Source of the DNA: Methanoregula formicica SMSP
GTDB lineage: Archaea; Halobacteriota; Methanomicrobia; Methanomicrobiales; Methanospirillaceae
Assembly: GCF_000327485.1 (NCBI RefSeq)
Contig: NC_019943.1
Coordinates: 744,001 to 808,000 of the forward strand
Direction of reading: 5' to 3'
DNA: 64,000 nt
Shown here: in pieces, positions 51,231-60,100 of the stretch
Layout: every line of letters begins with the position of its first letter
Position numbering within the stretch: position 1 is the stretch's first letter
The notes under the pieces: generated by a model
What the model saw: only the letters and a program-made list of their open reading frames with translations
Told to the model about the DNA's origin: nothing
Databases searched by the model: none
Made by a program: the position numbers and the translations under genes

Positions 51231-51433
51231 AAATTGCGCGAAACGGGGGGCTGCCGGGCGGTCGTATTGCTGTGGTTTTACGTCGGGAGGACCTGCTGAT
51301 GGAGGGGCACAGGGCCGGGACCGGTTGGCGGGGGGTGTGCGGGAGACCCCCCCCTATTGGTGCGAAGTTGGGTGGGGCCCTGGTGCGGGAAAATTGAGGA
51401 TAATTAGTATTTTTGGATTATAGTACGGCTTTT

Positions 51434-51452
51434 GCCTGTATCAGGCTTTTTT
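51434..51452 (+). terminator. Hairpin followed by T-run
   Basis: GCCTG-TAT-CAGGC followed by TTTTTT resembles an intrinsic terminator, though archaeal termination relies mainly on the T-run. A second hairpin, GGTGCC-TTTTT-GGCACC, follows at 51472-51488. No obvious gene ends just upstream. Confidence 0.35.
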
Positions 51453-51856
51453 GCACTTTTCGCTCGTAAATGGTGCCTTTTTGGCACCGCCAGTCTTGAG
51501 CTTCGATGAAAGATTGTGGATGTGCGGTGGGGGTGAGAATGCAGCAATGCTGCCGCCACAGAGATCTCGTCTGGAATGTGGCAGCAGCTCCGCAGAATCG
51601 GTGCTCCCGGTGATTTGCAGTTATTGGCGAGTACTACAAAATGGAAAATTTTTAAGAATATTTCTGAAAATTCGCAACAACCATTTCCAGAGAGTGCATG
51701 GTGTTTCAGCGATGGTATTGGTGCGGTCATGAAGATTACTAATGAGGTGAGTGGTTTGGACAGTGTCACGTTTTGTGCCGTTAAAAACCAAATTTTTGTA
51801 ATAATAAAATTTTATTATGTATTACTTAATAAAACAAGATACAGAACACGTGCGTT

Positions 51857-53227
51857 ATGGATCTGCCGGCATTACAACAGGGGGAGCAATGGCGGGTGAA
51901 ATCACCGGGAGTCTATGTCAAGTCCGTACCTTACCATGCGTTCCTGACAGACCGCCGGCTGATCCTGAAGAGCCCCAACGACCCGCTCATGCCGGACCGC
52001 GACCTTGCTCTCGACCGGATCGAAGGGGTCGAGCCATACCTGAACGGGGCAGGCGAACCCGTGCTGGCAATCCAGGCCAGGACGGGCCGGGGCGAGAGCC
52101 GGAAGCTTGTCCTGACCTTTGCCGGGAAGCCCGGCAACCGGTCCCGGGTGGGCGAGCTGGAGGAGTGGGTCCACAATCTCCCGGTATTTCCTGTCCCCCG
52201 GGGATTAGGAACAGACGCTCCCCTGCCGAAGGCCCGACAGCAGGTCCCTCCCGGTCCGGATAAACTGACGTTCAGCCCGGGCCTTCACGACACCGGAAGC
52301 AGCGGCACCGCGTCCCGGAAGGGGAGGGCGAACCCTGCTGCACGGGAGAATTACCGGGGAGATTCTGCCCCGCGGTTCCCGGTCCGCGACCGGGAGGTAC
52401 CGGCGGCTGCCGCAGGTGCTCTCTCTCCTCCCGGCTCCTTGCCGGAAGACCTCCCGTTCTTCTGCACAACGTGCGGGAACCGTGGCCGTCCCGGCTCGCG
52501 CTTCTGTGACCAGTGCGGGGCTGCCGTCATTCCTCCCGATCCGGCAGCGATCCTTATGCCTCTGCGGAACCGTGGCTTCCCTGTCCGCGAGGAGCCGGTC
52601 TTTTCCCCGCCGCCGGTAAGGCTCTTCCGGCCTTCTCCCCCGCCACCCTGTTACCGGGAGGAGTCCGGCCCCTTGCGGGATCCGGGGACTGCTGCCGGTA
52701 TTGCGCGGGGACGTAAAAATCCGGCACATCGTCCCTGGTCACGGCGTGCCACGGCCATTGCGACGCTCTGCCTTGTTGCAGCGGTTGTTGCAGGATTAGC
52801 ATTCCTTCTCATGCCGGAGGAATCCTCCGGCATTCTCTTTGGCGCTGCTTCGCTTCCCGGGGGGAATTTCTCCTTCTTCCCCGCCGCCGGGAACGCTTCT
52901 GTCACCCCTGCAGCGGACCGTGCCGGGATAACCAGCATCGGGAATGCAGTTGCATCCCTTCCCTCAACGGGGGTTTATGTGAAAGTCACCTATACCGGCT
53001 CATGGTCCGGATCCTATGGCATGCAGGATGCCATGCAGGCGGTCAGCGACAAGGGCGATAAGATCTTTCCGGTCGAGGATGCTGCGGACTTGGTGACGGC
53101 GATCATCCGGAAAGGGGACAGCACTAAGGGAAAACTCACTGTCGAGCTCTACCGTGACGGGAAGATGATTGCGACCGGCCATACCACGGACCCCGGGGGC
53201 GAAGTGGTGGTCAGCGGTCCGGTCTGA
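51857..53227 (+). CDS. Membrane protein: N-terminal PH-like domain, zinc ribbon, TM helix, C-terminal beta domain
   Basis: A 456-residue protein. Residues about 1-115 resemble a PH-like domain (SPGVYVKSVPYHAFLTDRRLIL, DLALDRIEGVEPY). A disordered linker follows, then a zinc ribbon FCTTCGNRG/RFCDQCGAAV (about 200-225), one helix (TAIATLCLVAAVVAGLAFLL, about 297-316) and a C-terminal domain at about 370-456 (TGVYVKVTYTGSWSGSYG, AIIRKGDSTKGKLTVELYRDG). The last unit is homologous to the C-terminal repeats of the 40265-41647 protein. Start ATG 51857. Neighbours give no functional clue. Confidence 0.75.
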   Translation: MDLPALQQGEQWRVKSPGVYVKSVPYHAFLTDRRLILKSPNDPLMPDRDLALDRIEGVEPYLNGAGEPVLAIQARTGRGESRKLVLTFAGKPGNRSRVGELEEWVHNLPVFPVPRGLGTDAPLPKARQQVPPGPDKLTFSPGLHDTGSSGTASRKGRANPAARENYRGDSAPRFPVRDREVPAAAAGALSPPGSLPEDLPFFCTTCGNRGRPGSRFCDQCGAAVIPPDPAAILMPLRNRGFPVREEPVFSPPPVRLFRPSPPPPCYREESGPLRDPGTAAGIARGRKNPAHRPWSRRATAIATLCLVAAVVAGLAFLLMPEESSGILFGAASLPGGNFSFFPAAGNASVTPAADRAGITSIGNAVASLPSTGVYVKVTYTGSWSGSYGMQDAMQAVSDKGDKIFPVEDAADLVTAIIRKGDSTKGKLTVELYRDGKMIATGHTTDPGGEVVVSGPV

Positions 53228-53385
53228 CAGCCGGAAACGGAAGAGCCGGCCTGCCATGCATGTTTCGCACTCCGGGTTCTCCGGCAGGTACTGGGTGAGG
53301 CACACCTGGTTCCGGGAATCATGATACGCGGATTTATGAGAGAACCCGGTAAACAGGATTGTTTAAGGAGCTGGTTGCAGCAAAT

Positions 53386-53843
53386 ATGAATATTTACCTT
53401 GACGTATGCTGCCTTTGCCGGCCGTTCGACAACCAGACCGTTCCCCGGATCAGTATCGAGACTAAGGCAGTCGTTGCAATTTTAAGCCGCTGTTCCTGGG
53501 ACTGGAACCTTGTTGACAGCCGGGTGCTCCGGTATGAGATTGAAAAAATCAGCGATGACCGAAAAGAGACGGTATAGAGAAAATGCTCATGATAGCCCGC
53601 GAATATGTTGCGTATGATAAGGAAATCCTTGGACGGGCGGAAGAATGGGAGAATGCTGGGGTCAAAGGTCTTGATTCACTGCATCTTGCATGTGCTGAGA
53701 GGGCCGGGGCGGTATTTCTTACCACGGATTCCCGTCTCGTATAGATTATGATGCGAAATGAAGATAGATATAGGATATCAGTTGATAATCCGGTCTCATG
53801 GCTCATGGAGGTGAACGATGATGAAAACAAGAACGCTCTCTGA
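53386..53843 (+). pseudogene. PIN-domain toxin gene, broken by a frameshift and an in-frame stop
   Basis: The N-terminal part (MNIYLDVCCLCRPFDNQT) reads from ATG 53386 until a TAG at 53575-53577. The C-terminal part (EKMLMIAREYVAYD, GLDSLHLACAERAGAVFLTTDSRL) continues in another frame, shifted by one base near 53570, and reaches a TAG at 53742-53744. The same frame then reads VDNPVSWLMEV to a TGA at 53841. Together these give a whole PIN protein with its Asp-containing core and typical tail. Two independent lesions mark it as decayed. Confidence 0.78.
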
Positions 53844-54021
53844 AGTGCATAATGCGGGAATGTCTGCCCTTCTCAAGACTCTCGGGCCTGTCGACATGAT
53901 CCGGTTCCTCCAGATGTTTGGCCATGGAACCGGTGATTACACGAAAGAACGCAGGAAACTTTTAAAGAAAAGCGCCCGGGAGATCGGCCGGGAAATAGAG
54001 ACAAAGGATCGCCAGTCCTGA
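53818..54021 (+). CDS. Small antitoxin-like partner of the PIN gene
   Basis: A 67-residue protein starting within the tail of the PIN pseudogene (ATG 53818 or 53821, GAGGTG upstream). Visible pattern: LSEVHNAGMSALLKTLGPVD, MIRFLQMFGHGTGDYTKERR, followed by a basic helix. Small archaeal proteins with this G-x-G-D-Y-T-x-E-R motif are commonly encoded beside PIN toxins of this type. Its frame is intact while the toxin is broken. Antitoxin function is inferred from position and pattern. Confidence 0.55.
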   Translation: MMKTRTLSEVHNAGMSALLKTLGPVDMIRFLQMFGHGTGDYTKERRKLLKKSAREIGREIETKDRQS

Positions 54022-54165
54022 GAACGGAAGTATCCCCTCTTTCTTTTCGCCATGCGGATTTCCGGCATCGTGGAAAGATCCTGATCGCTGGTTTCCGGGT
54101 CCCTTGTGCGAACTGCGATTGTTGGCCCCTGCCGTTGTTCCGGTCCGAAAAAAATGAAGGGATGG

Positions 54166-57100
54166 TTATGGCCGGGTCTTCCTTCTTCCCCGGTACACGT
54201 GCACCAGCCCGGCGCACCCTGCAACGACAAGGACGCCGGCAACGATGGTTGCGATGCCCGTGCCCGGTGCGGATTGGGAAGCCGGGCCCTGCGATGCCTC
54301 ACCGGGAGCTGCCCCGGCGGGAACACCCTGCCCAGTCCCTGGGGGCGATGCGGCTGCTGCACCGGTACCGGAAGCGGGTCTGACTGCAAGGAGGATGAAC
54401 GTGCAGAGGCCGTCCGGGGACTCGGCCCGGAAGGTCAGGTACCCGGTCTCGTGGTCGTACCCGCTGAATGCGGTGGAGAGGAGTCCTGCGCTCCCGTCGT
54501 TGCCGATGCGGAAGATCTTCACCTGGTTTATCCCGCCGTTTTCGGAGACCCACGCTTGCGGTGCGGTCATCTCGATGACGCCGTCCTTCGTTGTGCCGAT
54601 CCTGTCGTCCTCCTCGACATTCATGGCATAGGCAACCGATGCGATCTCGAGCGAGCGCGGGGATAAGGCCGTGTTGTAGGACGATATCGCGGATGCAGGG
54701 ATTTCCGTGGCAAGGCTTGTCGAGATCCTGCCGCCGCCGTCAGGGTCGCTGACGATCTCGGCGCTCCACTTCGCCTTTGCTTCCGGCATGGTTGCGGACA
54801 GTTCTGCCTTCATGGGGGTGATGGAGACCCGGCCTTTCGACGATATGGCCGTTGTCTGGTACGCACCGTTGGACTGGAGCGGTGCCCTCAGGGAGTAATC
54901 GTAGATCTTTCCTTTCTGCACGTCGCCCGACGATCGGCTTCCGCTGGAAGAGCCAGTGTACGAGTAACTGTCGCTGCCGCCAGAGGGGGTGCTGCTTGTT
55001 GGCGATGGTGTCGGTGTGGGCACGGGAGACCCGGCACCGATGATGAAGATCGAGAGCCCGTCTGGCGAGAGTGCCGAGAACTTATCATTACCGCGACCGT
55101 CCGTGCCAAGATACGTGACGTCGAGGAATGTGGTATCACCGCTGTCAGGTTTGCGCATGATGACAATCTTATCCCTGCCGCCATGGTCGGCGACCCAGGT
55201 CGAGTTGATGGCGAAGTAGACCGTTGCATTGCGGATGGTGCCTCCGTTTGCAGCATTCTCGAGCCCGCCGTTCTTCTGGAAGTTGACGGTATACCCGATA
55301 TCGAGTTGTTTTCCGTCATTGGATGCAGCGATCGTGAACGAGCTGCTGGCGTTTGTGTCCGGGTCCTTTGTTATGGTCTGGGTGATACCCTGCGTTGACT
55401 CCGGCAGCTCGTCAAGCGCCAGTTCGACATGTATCGTGGGCGAACCCACCGCAGGGATCGGGACCGTGATCTCCTCGCCGACCGCGACAACGGTCGACAC
55501 GATACCGTTGACGGTCTCGTTCACGACATCGGGAGTGTCGGTCATGATCAGGTTGAGGCTGGACCAGCCGTTACCGACACTGGTGAGAGCGACCGTGTTA
55601 CCGGAAATCGCGGTCGTTACCTGTGACGTGTTGACGGATACGTTCTGGCCGGTGCCGGTACTGACGGTTGCCACCCCGGTGAGGTTGAATGCGGTATCGA
55701 CGACCTTCTTTGCATTGACGCTGATATACCCGGATTTCGTCTCGCTGTCGCTGCCCGCGCTGTTTGTCACGGCCAGGGATACGGAGTATGTCCCTGAGCC
55801 CTCAAACGTGTGCACCGGGTCCTTTTCTTTCGATGTTCCGCCATCGCCGAAGTCCCAGGCCCATGTCTCCGGGCCGCCCGTTGATGTGTCGGTGAACTGG
55901 ACGGCGAGCGGGGTGTCGCCGGCGGTCTTGTTGGCGGTGAAGGAAGCCTTCGGCGGGGCGAGGGTGGCGGTGATGTGGTTGGTTTTCACGGTTTTGTTGG
56001 AGCCGATTCCGTTAGTGGCCGTGAGGCTGACGGTGTACGTTCCGGGCGAGGTGTAGGTGTGGGTCGGGCTCTGGTTGGTATCGTCAATGGAGCCGTCGTT
56101 GTCGAAGTCCCAGGCCCAGCTGGTCGGGATGCCGCTTGAGCGATCCCGGAACTTCACGGTAAGCGGGATGGTACCGGTGGTGGTGTTGGCATCAAAGGCA
56201 GCAGTAGGGGCGGTGGGTTCGGCCGGTTTGTATTCGACGACCAGGATCTGCTGGAGGGCGACCATGCCGCCGGAGTTCGTGCCCTGGATGCCGGCCTCGT
56301 TGCCGGTTGCGGAGAGGTAGGGCTTGACATTGAAGACCGAGGCATTCGCCGTGTTCAATGTTCCCTGCCATGCTTTTGTCCCGATCTTGTTCCCGTTGAA
56401 GAACAGGTTCCCCTCCTTCGGCCCGGCACTTCCGGCGAAACTGTAAAGGGCTGCATTAGTAACATTGCCCGTATCGATAGTCAATTCGGTAAACGGCGCG
56501 TACGCGATCGTCTCATTGAGCGATGTCCCGTACGCGGTCTCGCCCAGCAGGAGTTCGTCGCATTCCTCGTTGATGAAGATCTGTTTCCGGGTTGCCGATG
56601 AGTTGCGGTAGATGACGACCAGCGTGCTCGGGTAGAGTGCCTGTTTGTTTCCGGTGCCCGGACTCATCACGAGCGTGTTCTCCCCTCCTTTGACAAAGTG
56701 GGTTGTTACGTCGATGGCGGGATACAGACCGTACTCATAGTCGGGATAGCTGCCGAAGTTCGCAATATCGGTATACGGTGTGCCCAATGGGAGATTATGA
56801 CTGTTGAATGTGGCAGTCATTATGGGGAATCCTCCGGGAGTCTGGTCCCAGTTGTAGGAGATAAAGAGCAGGGCGTATTCCACCGTTGCATCGGACGGCA
56901 GGGGAAGTTCTGCCCCGGTCCAGGTCTCAGTCCTCGAAGACCATCCGACACCTTTGTATGTGCTTTCCGGCTGGGTGAAGGACACAATATCCCCGTTCAG
57001 GTCGTAATACTTCTTTGTTGTGATATTACTGCCGCCTTTCCAGTAGATGCCTTTGCCTTTATACCCGTTGAACTTGACCGGTTTTACTTCACCGGTCATT

Positions 57101-60100
57101 TCATTGTTGGCCTCATTTGTCTCGGAAATAAGGTTGGCCGGGTCCACCACCACCTTATACGTGACCGTCCCGCCCTGTGTGTCCCTGATGGTCGGGTCGC
57201 TGATGGTCACGCTTGTGGTCCCGGATCCGGCAATGGATGCGATAGTGGCCGTGTTGACCGGCACCGTGCTGCTGACATCGCTTGCATACAATGCCACCAC
57301 GACGTTTGTGATAGGAGTTGATCCGATGTTCCTTATGTTAGTGATTGTTACCGGGTTCTCTTCGCGTGCAAAGACCGTCTCGTTGACAACGGTGTTGACA
57401 ACCGATGTGGCAAGGCTCAGGTCGCTGGTCGGTGTGCCGCCGCTGCTGACGGTGATATACGCGGTCTTGTTCTCGAAGTCGCTTCCTGCCGTGTTGGCTG
57501 CGGTCAGGTTGACAAAGTATGTCCCGGCGTTTATGTAGGTGTGGACCGGGTTCTGCACAGTCGCGTTGGTGGTGTCACCGTCGCCGAAGTCCCAGAGCCA
57601 GCCGGTCGGGGCATTGGTCGAAGTGTCGGTGAAGGTCACGGTTAACGGTGCGGTACCGGTGGTTGCACTGGCACTGAACGCGGCGACCGGGGCGGTACCC
57701 GATGAACTCGCCGTGACATACCCGGTCTTCGTTTCGTTGTCGCTGCCTCCTGCGTTGGTTGCAGTCAGCCGGATATCGTAAGTTCCAGTCGTTGTGAATG
57801 TATAGGTCGGGTTCTGTTCTGTCGAGAACTGCGTCCAGGTGCTGTTAGCGGTTATCCGGTGTTCCCATTTCCATGATGCAGGGGTATTGGTGGACGTGTC
57901 CGTGAACTGGACCATGAGCGGAGCGGGTCCGGAAGCAGGATTGATGTTGGTAAGGAAGTCCGCGACCGGTGCCGACGGGGGCACGCCTCCGCCCGGGTAT
58001 TTCACGGCAAGGGTGGCGAGCGTGGTCTTGAATGAAGTGCCGACAGCGGTGAACCCGAGCGTGTTTGCGGAACCAGCAATCAGGGAATCGGTTACGTTGA
58101 ATGAATTATATTTCCAATACGAGCTTGTTCCCAGTATGTTCTTTGCAGGGCTGCTGGATGATGTCGGGAATGTGTAAGCAGCATCTTTGCCGGAGAAGGC
58201 AACGCTTGTCAGTGTGGCATTTTCCCATCCGGCCGCGAGCGGTGTTACATCGAATGTGGTCGCACTGCCGGCACCGGCGGGCCCCATCCAGTTGTTCCCG
58301 TGGTTCACCCAGTACTTAACGATTTCACTGTCACCATCGTTGTACGCGAGTACGAGAGTGATTCCCTTGATCCTGCCGTCAAACAGATATCCGTCGACTT
58401 TCGAATTTGTGACCGCGACTACCGGTCGGGCCGAAGTGATCCTGCCGGTCACATCATACCATGCTTCGTAGTCTGCGTACACCTTCATGACATGGTCGTT
58501 GACCGGATATGCGTTCCCGTTCTTTTCCGATTCGATATTGAGAATCTCTGTTCCCAGAACGGTACCGTCAAGAGTGACGACAGAACTCGTGTTGTAACTG
58601 CTGTTGGGTGTTGCCGTATACGTTGTGACATACAACCGGGCCCAGGTGATGTTGTTCACTGCTGCATCCGGCAGTTCAAATGTTGTGGTATTTGTCGTGC
58701 TCCAGGGGCTCACGGAGTTCACGTAGAGATCCCCACTGACGGTACCGCTGGTAACGGTGGTTAACGGGTCCGGCCCTGCAGAAACTGCGATGAGATTTGG
58801 CTTTATGAGCGTGCTGCTGCCGCTCGCATTGGTGACAGTCAGGTTAACCGTATACCTGCCGGCCGAACTGAAGATATAGATCGGGTTCTGGTCGGAACTG
58901 TCCGTGATGCCATCATTGTTGAAGTCCCATGCCCATTTCGTTGGGTTGGTTGCGGATTGATCCGTGAAAGCGACGGTCAGCGGGGATGGTCCTACCACGA
59001 CATCCGTGAGGAAAATCGCTTCCGGTGATGACCCCCCGCCGGCCGATGTCACGGTGATATACCCGGTCTTGTTCTCGAAGTCGCTGCCCGCCGCGTTGGT
59101 TGCGGTCAGGTTGACAAAGTAGGTCCCGGCATTCGCATAGGTGTGGACCGGGTTCTGCTTTGTGGCGTTGGTGGTGTCGCCGTCGCCGAAATCCCAGAGC
59201 CAGCCGGTTGGGGAGTTTGTCGAGCTGTCCGTGAATGTCACCGTCAGCGGTGCGGTGCCGGATGCAGGCACTCCGGAGAATGCGGCAACCGGGGCGGATG
59301 CGCCGCTGCCGGGATACGTGGCTGCCAGCGTTGCAAGGCAGATCTTGAACGACGGGTCACCGGCAGTGTACCCGAACGTGTTGGACGATGCCGGGACGAG
59401 CCGGTCGGTCACATTGAACGTATTGTACTTGTAGTAATTGTTTGAACCGAGAGTGGTATTCGCGATGCCTGCGCCGTTTAAGGTATAGGTTGCGTCTTTG
59501 CTGGAGAAGGCAACGCTTGTCAGCGTGGCATTCGACCACCCGCCGGCAAACGATCCCGCATTGAATGCCGACGATGAACTGGTGTCTTTCACCCGCCAGT
59601 CATTCCCGTGATTCACGATGTATTTCACCTGGTCGGTGTCGCCGTCGTTGTATGCGACCACGAGGGTGACCGCCTTGATCCTGCCGTCGAAACCGTCATC
59701 CGATCCCACCGGTGCGCCGATATCGGACGATGTCACGCGGATCTTCGGATTGGCCGAGGTGATCAGGCCGGTCACATCGTACCATGCCTCGTAGTCCGAG
59801 TAGACCTTGGTGACGTGATCGTTGAGCGGGTAGACGAAGGGCCGGTAGACTCCGGATTCCTTGTCGGTCTCGGACTGGATGTCGCAGTCCTCGGCACCGA
59901 GCGTGGTCTCGAACGTGCCGTCGCCATCGGCGTCGAACTCTGTGGTCAACCGGAACGGGAAATTACCGGATCCCGAGCCGGAGTAATCGTTGACAAAGAC
60001 CCGGGCCCATACGATAGTGCTCCCGGATGCCGGCAGGGTATACGAATAGGTAACGGTCGTGGCGGGCCACGGGGACCGGGAGTCCACGAAGAGGCCGCCG

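Noticed and set aside
53575-53744. TAG codons in the PIN gene as pyrrolysine
   Set aside because: A one-base frameshift is also needed to rejoin the gene, so readthrough alone cannot restore it; no pyl genes seen in the window.
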